DNA of 64,000 nucleotides from Ulota crispa. Lineage: Eukaryota; Streptophyta; Bryopsida; Orthotrichales; Orthotrichaceae. The position numbers and the translations under genes were made by a program. A model generated the notes under the pieces. It did no database searches. It saw nothing but the letters and a program-made list of their open reading frames with translations, and had not been told where the DNA came from. Of this stretch, positions 45,579 through 57,600 are shown piece by piece; the stretch's first letter is position 1, and each line of letters starts with the position of its first letter. The stretch spans positions 8,000,501 to 8,064,500 of the forward strand of contig OY987244.1 of NCBI GenBank assembly GCA_963920765.1, in the 5' to 3' direction.

Positions 45579-45690
45579 TGAGAACATATTTGTATTTATG
45601 TTTTTGGATTACATTTTTGTTTTATCTGCTGATAGTGATAGTACACGATATATTGTGTTTAGCAATATCTATTTACACGACAACGATCAC
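45579..45690 (+). repeat. Extra partial LTR copy directly after the 3' LTR
   Basis: TGAGAACATATTTGTATTTA and the following 90 bp (through GATAGTGATAGTACACGATA) repeat the first ~110 bp of the 3' LTR, starting 1 bp after its end. This is the same LTR segment that is missing from the 5' copy. Confidence 0.8.
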
Positions 45691-46839
45691 CACTAAGAGT
45701 TGAAGTGCCACTTTGTGGATCATAAGTCCCAAAATATGGATGATTGCAAGAATGACATGTACTACATTTTGTCCCCCTCACCTTGTGCGGCTTATTTTTT
45801 GCTTGTAACTTTTACAAAAGAAGTCATATTGACTTGTCCTTTTAGAATAATGTGAACATGCAAATTATTGACATTCAATGATTTTTTGGTGTTTTTTAAA
45901 ATTATTTTTCTATTTTTAAGCAGCCTCCGAATGGGTGTCTACCTTGGTTGTTTTGGGGGTTTTTAGTACTATTTTGGGTCCAAAAAAGCATTTCTAGGGC
46001 TATAAATCAAGGATATTGTATATGGAACATGCGTACACACATTTGTAGAAGAAGTTTGCAAAATTATAAATTCCATGGCATCTACATTGTCTCAAAGTGG
46101 GCATCCTATCTCCCTTCATTGGCAAAATACAAAGAAATTCCTCAGTAAAGCAATTATACCATGTGAATGTATTTAATGGGTTTTCAAACAAGCAATTTTT
46201 ATTTTATTTTTTTGAATTATTTTACTATTTTCTAAAAAGCAAGAAAAAAATTGGCTTTTTAAGGTGATTTTGTTTTGCACATAACTTTTAGAATAAAAAA
46301 TTTCTAGGCCTGAATTTTCACAAGTACGCTATTTTATGTGCTTTAAAAATTGTCAATATTTTATTTTATTTTTAAAAAAAATATTCCAAAAGCTCGGTAG
46401 TACTATGAGTACTACCAGTACTAAGGGTGTTTGAGACAAAACAGAGAGGTCATTCTTGCCACTACCCATATAGACTATCATGTGAATAGTTTGAAGTTTT
46501 TTTTCAGAAATATTATCAAACTGCAAAAAGTAAATATTACGGATGCATGTGTTTAACAAGAAATTTAATAAGTGAAAAGAATGATGTACCACATGTTACA
46601 TTGTTGGGTGGAAGGAAGTGTTTTGGTTCAATGGATGAGCTTTTGGAAACACTTTCAATAGATGACAAACTTGCCCAATGAATAGATCTCTTATATAGTG
46701 TCAAAATGTTGAGAGGAGATCATTTGCAAAGACTTGAGTGTTACAATTTACAAAGATAGAATCATGAATTTGTAAATCATGATTTGCAACTTTTATTCAC
46801 AACTTTGACATGTCACAACCTCAAATTCTAACTCAGGCT
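45691..46839. other. Intergenic, nothing recognised
   Basis: About 1.15 kb, very AT-rich. No supported feature. Confidence 0.4.
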
Positions 46840-47490
46840 TTAACCCCTAAATGCCCAAGGCCTTTTTGAACTTCTTGGCATTTTCAGGAAAGTGAACAAT
46901 CAACCAACTTTTTTATAAATCTCATCAAGTTTTTTCAATTGTAACAGTACAAATTTAAACTTGACATGTTAGAAATTACATGGAAAAAGAAAACACAACA
47001 ATGTCACTTATAGTTTGAAAGATTATAACATTTGAACATGAGGGTGTTAAAACTACAAAAATGACTTGAAGTTATCTAGTCCTCAATTCAAATGTCAAAT
47101 CTAAAAAGTTGGTCATCCAAAAAATATGAGGTTTAAGGTCATTACATGTTTAACTTTAGTCAATTTACAGCGTTCAAAATCTACTCTTGTATTTTTTTTA
47201 AATAGATTTCTAATGTGGATTTTTCTCCAAGCTCTAGTGTATTTGAGGCTCATTTTCAAGATCTTCCAACACTAGAAAACTCAAGATTGCAGTGGACACC
47301 CTTGTACAAATTCTTGAATAGAAAAATCATGAACTTTCATTTTCAAAATCAGATTTTTGATACTAAAAATAGACTTCAAAACAAACTTGTATTCAAAAAA
47401 AATACCAAAAATAGTGATTTAATAAGATTTTATTCATCTTCAAAATTCTGCAAACACCCAAATTGGGTGCCTTGGGCATTTAGGGGTTAA
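46840..47490. mobile_element. TTAA-flanked piggyBac-like element, AATGCCCAAGG subfamily
   Basis: The left end TTAACCCCTAAATGCCCAAG and the right end (reverse complement) TTAACCCCTAAATGCCCAAG are identical for at least 21 bp, including the TTAA (46840-46843, 47487-47490). The 651-bp interior is non-coding and not palindromic. This is the cleanest TIR pair of the family in the window. Confidence 0.9.
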
Positions 47491-47970
47491 GTACATCTAA
47501 CCTTACGATTGATCTAACCAATTTCTGCTTACGAAAACCACAGTTTAAGTTATTTTCTCATGGTGATTCTGACTTGAATATTAGCAACTTCCAGGAAAAA
47601 AATTACGACTTTAAAACGTAAAATCTTAATTAGTGTTGTTTCTTAAGAAGAATTGGGACAACTACACTCCACGTAACGTTGATAACTCAGCTTTTGGCAG
47701 CCTGTAATTATCCTACCAACTGTAGCGAAAGCTTCACCATCTCTGTTATGTGCTTGCATCATTGCATGACAAGGCATGCGTAGAAGGGTATGTACGCTTA
47801 AACCCGACCTTTGTAAATAACCAAGTTTGGTTTGAATTATTAAATTGTGTAGGTTTTCATTAGATATTGCTAATAATTGGAAAAGAATTTTTTAATTTTT
47901 TTTACCATATTTGTTTTTAATATTGTATAAACAATATTATGAAATTGTGATGCATTGATGATAGGTGGTT
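47491..47970. other. Intergenic, nothing recognised
   Basis: About 480 bp. No supported feature. Confidence 0.4.
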
Positions 47971-48506
47971 TCAACCCCTTAAGTACCACAAAATACTATA
48001 TATTTTCAAAAAATATGGTAATGTAATAATATTTAACTGAAGTGTCATTGATTATTTTAAATCATATACCCACAATCAAATCTGCCATTGTACCCACCAA
48101 CATATCTCAACAAATCTTGAAACAAAAAGTTCAAAAGTCCTTCTAACTCGACCATGGATTGAAAATTGATATTTTTCACAAAAAAATAAAGTATTCTATT
48201 CAAAATCTAATTGTGTTTTAACTCTTTGAGAAAATTAATCATATCCGCCATTTGCAGTCATTTTTGAAGAGCCACATGTGAAATTAGGAAAGCTAGTTCT
48301 TGAGGTGAACTATACACGCACTTTTTGAACTATAATGTATATGCATAATTTTTTTTTGGAAATCCACAACACAAAAATGTTAGAGAACCAACATAAGAAT
48401 CTAACACCATATGAATGAACAAAAAGATCAAGTTTCTAAATTCATGGGACCTATTAGCATTCATTCATCATTATAAAATGAGGATGGTTGGTCCATAAGG
48501 GGATAA
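47971..48506. mobile_element. TTAA-type element with eroded targets
   Basis: Left TCAACCCCTTAAGTACCAC and right (reverse complement) TTATCCCCTTATGGACCAA share CCCCTTA-G-ACCA. The flanking tetramers TCAA and ATAA are each one change from TTAA. It is 536 bp and non-coding. Less certain than the other members. Confidence 0.6.
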
Positions 48507-50640
48507 AAGGGATGTTGGTTTTCATTTTCAAGTTGTGTAGAATTTAGGCAATAAAAATGGTAAGCTTCGACTTTGTAATAAAGTTTTTGTGCAACAATGT
48601 TGGATTTCATAACAAATTAGATCATAATCAGATTTGTAACAGAAATCTCAAGAAGTGTTCTACCATCTACCTGCCTAGATCACCCATGGAAATAGGTTCC
48701 AACTGTGAAATTTTAGATCACCCATGGATGTAGGCTCCAAGTGTAAAATTTTGAAACATTTATTTGTCCTATTAGCATGTGTGACATAGATTGACAATTG
48801 CTTTTACATAACAATCATCAATGCCCTCTGAATTTGTCACTACAATGGGATTTGCTGCATGCATGATTTCTTCTAACTCTGCAGCTGTGCTGAAATAAAT
48901 AGTGCAATTAGGTTGCCTTAGGTTGCCTTAGGTTGCCTTACCTTGGCAAAGCTACCTCATGACTCATCCTTGGTCGCCTAGAGGAGCATGCAACTCTCTC
49001 TATACTACAATAATTCTTAGTTTTGTTTAGAGTTCTAAGTTCCCTACTCCCTAACTTTGACGCTTGTTGGTGCGCCCAACCTCTCCTTCCTTCTTCAATT
49101 ATTTATCATAGTAATTATTAACAAAAATTACTATAGTCATGATAAATATTTAAATAGTGTGTAATGTTGAGAAATTTGTATGGGACAACCTAAATGCACT
49201 ATTTGGTGTAATAATTATATGATAAATTTAGAAAATCTAGCATGCCTTGCACATACTTTGTAGTGTCTCTTAATTTTGATGACTTTTCAAGTAACTTTTC
49301 ACTCTTCCTTTCATACTTTTTCCTCTCCCTCTCTCTTTTTGAATTTTGAGTGACAAATAGACACGCAAAGCTTCGTAACATGGAATTTTGAATTTATGAT
49401 GTTAATGGAGAATTACATGTGCATGACAGAGGGACACTTGAGGCTTTACAATATAGATGGATAATAGCCACGTAATGATAATAGATGTGATGGATGAATG
49501 GTTCTATTCTCTATCTGCTGTATTTTCTGTTCGTGCATGCATTGAGGGGTGCGTGTGGCTTGCTCCACCTACAGGGACCAAACAAATCCCATGCATGGAC
49601 CCATTCTACAGTTCTACCATATATGTTCAGAGTCAAGGAGAGATGCACTGTGGATAACTACAGATCCATGAGAAGCAGCTCAGATTATTATTAGCTATGG
49701 AGCCGACCCCCATCATGGGCCTTGGGCATTGGGCCCTTGGCATCCTGGCAAGAGTTGCCCATTCCAGTACTCCATTCTACCCGTAGAATGTGGAGATACT
49801 CTATCACTGGTAGCCTCACTAATGGTATGCAACACTTCAAAGGAACAAATCATTCAAACCATTCAATATCTCAACATTTACAAGTAAGCAAGTCACTCAT
49901 TATATCACATATCCTTTGGATACTTGTTATCAACGATACGTAAGAGTTTGTTTATCTTCAATTGGACATAATTATAGACAGCCTTCAAACATACCTCCAC
50001 ATTGAAAACTTTCAAATGGTACTAAGATACCCTTGCATTATAGAGCGAGGTTGTCTAGTAAGTTAGATGAATGGGACTGAAGTAATGTTGTGAGAGAAAT
50101 TTTAGTTTCACCGGTTGAAATCCGGCATTTCACAGGTTCAACCGGATTTTTGGTAGCATGCACCAGTTATTTTCTGTAAGAGTTTTATATTTATGCTGAA
50201 ATTAAGTTCTTTTGAAGAAAATTGACCAGTTTTTAATTAATTTGATAATTTCAAATTTCAACCAAATATTTTGCAATTTCAATTGGATTTTTTGCAATTT
50301 CAATTGGATTTTTTGCAATTTCAACCGGCTGACAATCCACTAACCGCCAGTTCTCCCCGAACACTGACTGAAGCATTGTTCAATGCATGGTCATTCACGG
50401 GCTATTTGAACTAAGTCTGAAGTCCCACTTACCTCTTGAACCCTAATTGGTTAAGAGGTGGAAAATGGGGACTTGGGACTTGCAACTTCACATCCTATTT
50501 CAAGTTCCAACTGGATCACTTAGAAACGTCTACGTTGTAGTATTTTGGATTCATTGACTCTTTTTACATTGATATGTATAACTAAGCTGCTCCTAGCTGA
50601 AAAAAAACAAAAAAAAAACAAAAGAAAAAAAACAACATCA
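48507..50640. other. Intergenic with two simple tandem repeats
   Basis: About 2.1 kb without a supported gene. AGGTTGCCTT is repeated three times at about 48911-48941. Around 50262-50330 the phrase TTTTGCAATTTCAATTGGAT recurs two to three times, in a stretch where (A/C)ACCGG-type motifs also repeat from 50105. Open frames at 49457-49943 are overlapping and unremarkable. Confidence 0.4.
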
Positions 50641-51359
50641 TTAACACCCAAGTGTCCCCTAAAGGGACAAATGGGATTTTGGGCATGTACTTGTGGCTAG
50701 ATTACTTTGTGTGATTTTCTAAAACTTTTATGGAAGATGGGGAATTCAAATATTTGTGTGGGCAACTATTTTTTTTCTTCATTCTGACATTTATTGAAGA
50801 ACTTAAATTGATTTTTTGAAAAACAAGGGAGGGCGGACAGCTCAAAAACTTTTTAAAAACTTGCGTTTTTTAAAACAAAAATTTGAGGTTGATTCTTTAG
50901 ACTTATGTATATGTGGGAAGCTTTGAATCATTCAATTTTGATTAATGAGATGAAAGTTATGAGAAGTTTTAGTTTGTTGGTAGGTGTGGAAAATCTTAAA
51001 ACCATGCCTACCAACAAACTAAAACTTCTCATAACTTTCATCTCATCAATCAAAATTGAATGATTCAAAGCTTCCCACATATACATAAGACTAAAGAACC
51101 AACCCCAAATTTTTGTTTTAAAAAAAATGCAATTTTTAAAGAAGTTTTGGGCTGTCCACCCTCCCTTTTTTTTTAGAAATTAGTTTTTAACTTTTTCAGC
51201 AAATGTTGGAATGAAGAAAAAAAAGGATGCCCACACAAATATTTGAATTCCCCATCTTTTCTAGAAGTTTAAGAAAATTATACAAAGTAGTGTAACCACA
51301 AGTACATGCCCAAAATCCCATTTGTCCCCTTAAGGAACATTTGGGCCTTTAGGGGTTAA
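50641..51359. mobile_element. Palindromic TTAA-type piggyBac-like element
   Basis: TTAACACCCAAGTGTCCCCT at the left (TTAA 50641-50644) and GGGCCTTTAGGGGTTAA at the right (TTAA 51356-51359). A giant hairpin centred near 51,000: ACCATGCCTACCAACAAACT pairs with AGTTTGTTGGTAGGTGTGG, and GTACATGCCCAAAATCCCAT pairs with ATGGGATTTTGGGCATGTAC near the ends. The arms are about 350 bp and very similar, suggesting a fairly young copy or recent arm correction. Confidence 0.88.
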
Positions 51360-51920
51360 ATGTGAGAGCTAGGTCTCAACAAAAAAACACATAAAATAGT
51401 CAATGCTTTTATACATTTATTTTTAAAAAATTGATTTGACTCTTTATATTTCAACTAAGTTGGAATATGAAATTGGACCTTATACACTTGGGAAGTGGGA
51501 CATAGTATGAACAGCCCCTTATTTATATTGTGATGGTTTACCAAGTTGATGGGGGCAAAACCTTGTGTAATTGTTTCATGTGAATCTTACACAACTTCCA
51601 AGGCTCCAAGCTATACATGTAGAGCATGCAAGGGAATGATGCTATTTGTGATTCTCAATCATATGTGGCCCCACTAGTGGGATCCTCTCGAGAAAGAAGC
51701 CCACAATAGGAGGAAAGGGAATGTAAGTTATGTAACCTTTACTATTATCAAAGGGTTTGGACGAATGATTCTGTGGATTTGTGGTGGTGGACTGGTGGTA
51801 CTGGTGTCTATCCAGAAGTGACAGGAAACCCACTGCAAGCCAAGAATTTCCAATTCAGAATTCCGGACCCTACTACTGTAGCCAGTTCTTTTTTTGGTTT
51901 TATTTGGTCATTTCATTGTT
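51360..51920. other. Intergenic, nothing recognised
   Basis: About 560 bp. No supported feature. Confidence 0.4.
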
Positions 51921-52178
51921 GGTAGATATCCACCCTAGAATGCATGCAGGTAAGGATAATGAACATAAATCATCCACGTGTGCCCGGTCATCTATAAATC
52001 AGCGATTTCATTTTAGCAACTTTCATCCCAGTATCGGGATATTTATTTAATTTGGAAGAGAGAGAGGGTGATTTCATCCATTTTTGGCTCCATGATTTTT
52101 TGTGTTGAAGTAACCAATGTCAAAGTGAGGTCAGATGAATTGGCAAAATTTTGGCGGAACAAATTTAGCGGTTACAAA
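51921..52178. mobile_element. Diverged copy of the GGTAGAGCAAC dispersed element
   Basis: GGTAGATATCCACC at the left, GCATGCAGGTAAGGA next, then CAACTTTCATCCCAGTAT and GATTTCATCCATTTTTGGC. These correspond in order to blocks of 61952-62224. The right end is cut or obscured by the MITE at 52182. Confidence 0.45.
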
Positions 52179-52181
52179 TTA

Positions 52182-52543
52182 AAGCATCTCCTGCCACTTG
52201 CTTATAGAAGCACCTAGAAACTAGATTTGGAGGGGACTGGAGCAAGAAGTAGCAAGATATGGCTTGAAGTTCTCATGCAACTTAGCGCAAAGTCCCTGTA
52301 AAAGAGCAACAACAACGCAAGGGAGCTCTCATACCCTAATTTCTTTATTTTTGCTTCCAAGTGCATGTTAGGGGCCATGAAGGGGTCTGGCCAATACAAA
52401 GCTATAATTTGCCTTGAATGTGGCTCAGCCTGAAAGGCCTTGCTCTTGCACATCAAAAAGTACAATATTGTTGGAAACTTGAAACAAGAAACCGTTACAA
52501 GTTGAACCTGCCGAGCTCATTTGACTGCTGGCAAGAGATGCTC
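52182..52543. mobile_element. Tourist/PIF-like MITE (GAGCATCTCC family)
   Basis: Left AAGCATCTCCTGCCACTTGC, right (reverse complement) GAGCATCTCTTGCCAGCAG. TTA flanks lie at 52179-52181 and 52544-52546. It is 362 bp with no transposase. It belongs with 17037-17328 and 28534-28928. Confidence 0.8.
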
Positions 52544-52546
52544 TTA

Positions 52547-52953
52547 CCAAGTAAAGGGCCTTTCATTTGGAGTCAAAATAGCGGGAGTGTGAAGTTTTGT
52601 AAAGTGATGTTTGAAAATTTTGCAAATACAGTTGGCTCTAAGCAGGTTTTCCCAAAAAAAAATTCAAAAGTACGTGATGAAACTATTGGAAAATTCTTTT
52701 CAAAACAAATTATTTGTGTGCCAAAGAAGAAACAAAGGGTTTCAAACAACAATTCAAAGTGGTGAACGTCCGTAATGGTTTGGAAAACATTAATTTTTTT
52801 TGTTTTGGATTTGATAAAGCTGCTATTCTCCTACCCAAAGAATACTCATTACGAGAATAATTAGCAAGTTCAGCTTGAAATCTCTTGACGTCAGAATACG
52901 ATTTTAAGGTTTTTGTTGGGTGTTGTAGATTGATTTTTAATTTTTGGTGTTTA
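52547..52953. other. Intergenic, nothing recognised
   Basis: About 400 bp. No supported feature. Confidence 0.4.
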
Positions 52954-53874
52954 TTAAACCCTAAAGGCCAAAGGAGCCCACTTTGGGCCTTATGAGAACT
53001 CGGGCAGGTTCTATTGATTTCATAATTTGGAACTTTTTCATGAAATTTTCAGGATGGATGCTATTCACCATAATCTACATGTGAAGTTTTATTTCATGTC
53101 ATTCCGATTAGTAATGCCAAAGTTATAAGGTTTTCTCAATTTCAATGTCAAACCAAGCAGCAAAAATTATATTCTAAAACTTTTACTTTTATTTTTATAT
53201 AATTTTATAGAATGATACCTACTCAAAAAAATTTGAATCACTCAATTCCAAATAATGAGGTAAGAGCTAAAAGGAGTTTTATTTTGCAAGCAATGAAGGT
53301 AGGAAGAGGGTAGAAAAAGCATATAAAGTTATCTTTTACTCTCAATTTTGAAAATTTTCAAATGAAAATGAAAATTAAAGTTACTAATTGTCTGTTGGAG
53401 CATTCTCACCATTGGGATCAACAATTTTCAAATTCTTCCAAAACTTATTAGCATATTAGTTATATCTTTCATTCATCAATACCTTTCACTTTACAATTTT
53501 TGTAAAAATGAATCCAAAGTTTTTTTTGGTTAAATTTTTTTATATATGCTTTCAACCCATTTTCCAACATATTGCAAAAATTGCACAAGAAATAAAACAT
53601 ACACATTTTTCTCTAACAAGTTTGAAAAACAAAACTTCACCTTCTAGAAGGATTAGAAAAGCCTACATTTTGAAGTTTGGGCACATTGATCTTGCAATTG
53701 GTGAGGATGTTCATTTTGAAATTTTGGGACAACGTAGTTGTGCAAGTCAACTAAAGGATCCTATGGTTGGATTTGTGAAAAAGTAAGTTTCAATGAATAT
53801 TTTGACTCTAGTTTGGGGACTAGTATTTTGAAGCAGTTTTGGGCCTCTAAACACAAAAGAATTTTAGGGGTTAA
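52954..53874. mobile_element. TTAA-flanked piggyBac-like element
   Basis: TTAAACCCTAAAGGCCAAAG at the left (TTAA 52954-52957) and AAGAATTTTAGGGGTTAA at the right (TTAA 53871-53874). Just inside the right end GGGCCTCTAAACACAAAAG keeps a second, weaker copy of the terminal motif. It is 921 bp; short open frames at 53508-53786 look like chance frames in AT-rich DNA. Confidence 0.7.
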
Positions 53875-54883
53875 CACAAATTTGGAAATTAGTTATTATG
53901 AGGTAGAATGTGTTCTCTAAGATTTTGTTTCATCTTCTTCTATCAACCTTCTTCAAGAGTTTGGTCTCAATTATGGTATTTTCACATGAAATTAAGTATC
54001 TTAAAAAAATTGCATCATCAACAATAACCATAAAGTTATATGTCATTTTTTCTCTTGTGTCACCAATCATGTCATAATTTATCCAAATTGATGTTTTCCA
54101 ACTTGTTGTTGAAGTACCTTATACATTTAGATGTCATTGTATTTTGCAAGTACTTTGTGGTTATGACCTTTTGCACATCAAGGTGAAATTTAGAATATGT
54201 GAGGTTTATCACCATAATTTGGATTTGATGGTAAACCGACATTGGTGATTTTTGAATATATAAGCAAGTTATTGAAAATGCAACAAAGATCAAAACATTA
54301 GATATTTAGTGGTGGATGAGCCTTTAAGGATAATAGATGTTCAAAATTGCAAAGATGTATTAGAAACAAAATTTTAGAATTATCATTTAATAATAATTTC
54401 AGAACAAAAGTCTTAGACAATGATGTGCAAATCATAATGATTTCATGCAATTGGATCTATCAATGTATTCACCAGTGTTTATTCAAAATAGTTGAAAGAA
54501 ACTATTCATAACTTCTACTAATCTAGACATAGATTGGATACCTACAAATTTTACAATAATTGGTTTTCACTGAGTATGCAATATCTTAGTGGTTCTAGTT
54601 GTTGACTTCTAGGTTTCAAACGTATACAATTCTTTCAAATTCTTACCATACTCACTTAGTGATGTCAATTTTGAAGGGCCGTTTTTAAAATGTTGAAATT
54701 TTACTCGTGAGGTGATTTTATTTGTACTTTTCAGAAAACAATCTAGATAGCTAAACGTATCTAACAGATATACATTGATCTAACAACATCTTCTCTACGA
54801 GAAGCCTAAATGATACTCCTTGAACACCAATGGGCATTTTTTTATTCCGAAGGTTTTTTTTGAAGATCTATTTTGAACAAATG
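53875..54883. other. Intergenic, nothing recognised
   Basis: About 1 kb of AT-rich DNA. No supported feature. Confidence 0.4.
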
Positions 54884-54892
54884 TTAGAAATT

Positions 54893-55183
54893 ACAAGAAT
54901 TTACAAATAAGGGCAGAAAAGCAAAAAATAATACAGATAGAGGTATAGATTCAAATTTTTTTGTAAATTTCAGTACAATTTTAGTTTGGACATTGGTTGA
55001 TTTAGATACATTGCATTAAATGTTGACTAACTTCCAAAAAACTTGGAGGCCTCTCCAAATTAAGCCTTAAGTAAAGAAATTTTAGTAAAAGAATCCTGAA
55101 ATTGTGCTCCTATTTGTAATTTTTTTGAAAGTCTGCCCCTATCTGTAATTTTTTTGGTGTGGTGCCCCTATTTGTAAATTCCC
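54893..55183. mobile_element. Mutator-type MITE with perfect 9-bp TSD
   Basis: Right end, reverse complement, GGGAATTTACAAATAGGGGC; left end AGAATTTACAAATAAGGGC after a few extra bases. Inside the right arm the phrase CCCCTAT(C/T)TGTAA(A/T)TT is repeated three times. The 9-mer TTAGAAATT is identical at 54884-54892 and 55184-55192. It is 291 bp and non-coding. Confidence 0.82.
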
Positions 55184-55192
55184 TTAGAAATT

Positions 55193-55534
55193 CACATAAA
55201 AATCTAAAAAACATACGGAAGAATGAAAGATTCAAAGTGTTTGCTTGCATGGCCCATGTTTATGTTCCTTCACTGCTCAAAATTTGAATGTTACGGGATT
55301 AATAACAATCTGTGGTTTCTTGATTTTCTTACCCTCACTTGCACTGTAATAGGGTTTAAGAAGTGAAATAACCCCACCTCTTTTTGAGATTGGCGAAAAT
55401 TAAAAGCTCGTTCGTTCCAGGCCCCGTGTCAAAGCCCTAGTTAGGTTTTTTGGTGCAATATTACCCTTAAAAAATTGAGTGACCAGAATGCTACTCTACA
55501 GCATAAGGTATAGACTGGCTGGGCAGAGAGGGGT
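55193..55534. other. Intergenic, nothing recognised
   Basis: About 340 bp. No supported feature. Confidence 0.4.
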
Positions 55535-56449
55535 TTAACCCTTTAAAGACCACAGACATTTTCCCAAAATTCACTAGAAATTGGGGCGATAAAATTAGAT
55601 GTGCATTTGAAACAAATATGAACCCAATTTGAATAATTCAATCATACAAATGTGAAGGACATCTTGTTTGTTGTAATGTGTCAAAATTTCAGCTAGATTT
55701 ACCATTGGAGGTGAAATATTATAATGATTGGGTGAGCTGTATATGGAAAATCTCCAGTTTTTCATGCTTGTGTGGATTTGAATGTTAACGCTTCATGCAA
55801 GCTTTGATTGAGAAGAGCCTTACATTTCTAAAAAGCAAGGTTTCCCACTTTTCCAACAAGACTAGTTTCACTCAAAATAAACAAAAACAGCAATCACAAG
55901 GTGTAGCTAAGTGAACAAAAAGGGTCAAAAATCCCATCTTCTTTGCTACCCTCAAACGGTTCTACAAGAAATTTGATAATTGTTACAGAAAATTCAACTA
56001 GTGAAAGAAATCAAGAATTGGCCTTAAATGTAGGATGTTTTTTTTTATAAATAAATTGATAGCATCATTTCAATGGATTCTCAAACAATACAATTGTACT
56101 ACTACCGTATAGAGAAACAATGCAAGCGTATTTCTTATGCAATTTGAATTTTTTAAAGATTACACAATTGAAATGTGGCATTCTTCTTGGATGTTTGATG
56201 TATTGTATTGTTGCTTTGATCCATCTGTGACAAAATATGGATATGAACTTTGAGGTCATGATGTATAAACACCGTTATTTAACAACTCCCATATCCAATT
56301 CTATTGTTGTTTTTTGGGTTGGATGCAAAATTCATGTGATCACAAGCGTTCTTCAAAATCCTTTTCTAAATTGTTGAACGATTCTACTGTATAGGCCAAA
56401 AACTACTCTCCCGAACCAAAATATGGTTGGGTGGTCTCTACAGGGTTAA
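55535..56449. mobile_element. TTAA-flanked piggyBac-like element, AGACCAC subfamily
   Basis: Left TTAACCCTTTAAAGACCACA (TTAA 55535-55538), right (reverse complement) TTAACCCTGTAGAGACCACC (TTAA 56446-56449). The 915-bp interior is non-coding and shares little with the CCCCTAAAGGCCC group, so it is a separate subfamily. Confidence 0.8.
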
Positions 56450-56897
56450 GTGAATTTCTTGGCGTCCCAATCAGTGGTCCCAAACGTGACTTTCCTCGAT
56501 CATCTCAATTAGTTAAAAATATCGGTAAACGTGCTAAAAAAACAGATTTAGAATTAAGGTGTTGCAATTTGTGTAACTACGTACAATGGTTTGGTAGACA
56601 TTTTTTAAACTCAGTCACGCTTGTAAACACTGGTCCCAGTTGTTTGCAGTGTTTGTTGGATGTTAGATGCAACACCAAAAATCATGGGTCAGTATTGCAT
56701 TTAAACACTAGATTTTGGCCTATAAACATTCTTCCCTCACAGGCAGTTCCTAAAATGTGCACCATGGTTTTGTTTAATTGATGTGTTAGCATGTGCAAGC
56801 TTGTCCACATGCATATCTCTGAAATCCTAAAATGAGAAGTATTTCTAATTGCTATTTGCAAAATCAACCCATCTATATTCTTGCTGAAATTGTATAC
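56450..56897. other. Intergenic, nothing recognised
   Basis: About 450 bp. An open frame (56431-56781) begins inside the preceding element and has no recognisable domain. Confidence 0.4.
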
Positions 56898-57154
56898 AAC
56901 GCCATATTCATTAAATTGGGAAAATCAGATTCCCAAGTTGTACTTGCTTTACACCTAGAGCTCGGTTTAAGGTGGTCACCTTAGAGTATGTTCACACTTG
57001 GTGTTAGGAGGGGTAGTAGCTAGCAAAATTAGATGCATTTGGACACATATTTAGACTCCATTTGTATTGCTAATACCCCTCCTAACACCAAGTGTGAACA
57101 TACCTTTAAACCCCCAAAATTAGGGTTTCTTCCCAAATTAATAAATATAGTGTT
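56898..57154. mobile_element. MITE of the ACACCATATT family, split by a second MITE
   Basis: Left AACGCCATATTCATTAAATT, right (reverse complement) AACACTATATTTATTAATTT. It aligns along its length with 58644-58764 once the nested 56984-57105 element is set aside. Related ends occur in DRT102 intron 1 (14710-14969). Confidence 0.75.
56984..57105. mobile_element. Nested Tourist/PIF-like MITE (GTTCACACTTG family)
   Basis: GAGTATGTTCACACTTGGTG at the left; right (reverse complement) AGGTATGTTCACACTTGGTG. TTA flanks lie at 56981-56983 and 57106-57108. At 122 bp the arms pair almost fully (TTAGGAGGGGTA with TACCCCTCCTAA). The uninterrupted sister of its host at 58644-58764 reads GATACCTTAATCCC (reverse complement) at this point, supporting TTA as the target. 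Confidence 0.85.
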
Positions 57155-57600
57155 ATACTTTCTTAAGAATATGAGAGTTTAGGGATTGATGTTATGTACG
57201 CCCTTAATCAGCAATTTAGAATCCATATTTTTTTCTACTTTAGTTGAATAGCCTCATTTGGGGTATGCTAAATTGTGAGCGAGAACCAATAAACGGGGAG
57301 GTGTGAACCTATATTTTTTAATCAAAATATTAAATTTCATCTATAAAGGTCTTATAATTGTGTAACACTTTCATTCATCTCTTGAAAAGCTTGCTATGTT
57401 TTGAGTATTTTCTTTGATTTTGAGCTCAAAATTGGTTTTAGCCCACAAAATCTCAACTCTCTGCTCATGGGCTCACCATTTTGTGCTCACAACATAGCGT
57501 TGTCTTCTCACACTGAAGTCCACATGACTTAGGTAGGATGTCTCACATTTCAACAGTTTCACTGACCTTTTGGTGAGGAAGTCAGAAGAAATTCTTATTA
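57155..57600. other. Intergenic, nothing recognised
   Basis: About 450 bp. No supported feature. Confidence 0.4.

Larger units (their letters stand above)
35490..45690 (+). mobile_element. Old, broken Ty3/Gypsy LTR retrotransposon
   Basis: A fossil LTR element on the + strand. Recognisable parts in order: a 5' LTR lacking its outer end (about 35490-35841), a GC-rich leader (about 36000-36650), a gag-like region with a zinc-knuckle-like stretch (about 38070-38800), aspartic protease (near 39790), reverse transcriptase with a Y-x-D-D box (about 41840-42380), RNase H (about 42720-43100), integrase (about 43230-44360), a C-terminal zinc-finger segment (about 44600-44760), a purine-rich tract before the 3' LTR, and the 3' LTR (about 45137-45577). 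The order PR-RT-RH-IN is that of Ty3/Gypsy. It is broken, with roughly twenty or more interruptions of the coding frames. The LTRs differ at about a tenth of aligned positions by eye, so the insertion is old, likely several million years. Confidence 0.88.

Noticed and set aside
48905-48945. Regularly repeated AGGTTGCCTT that could suggest an array
   Set aside because: Three directly adjacent 10-bp units without spacers; a simple tandem repeat and not a CRISPR array, which would not be expected in plant DNA.
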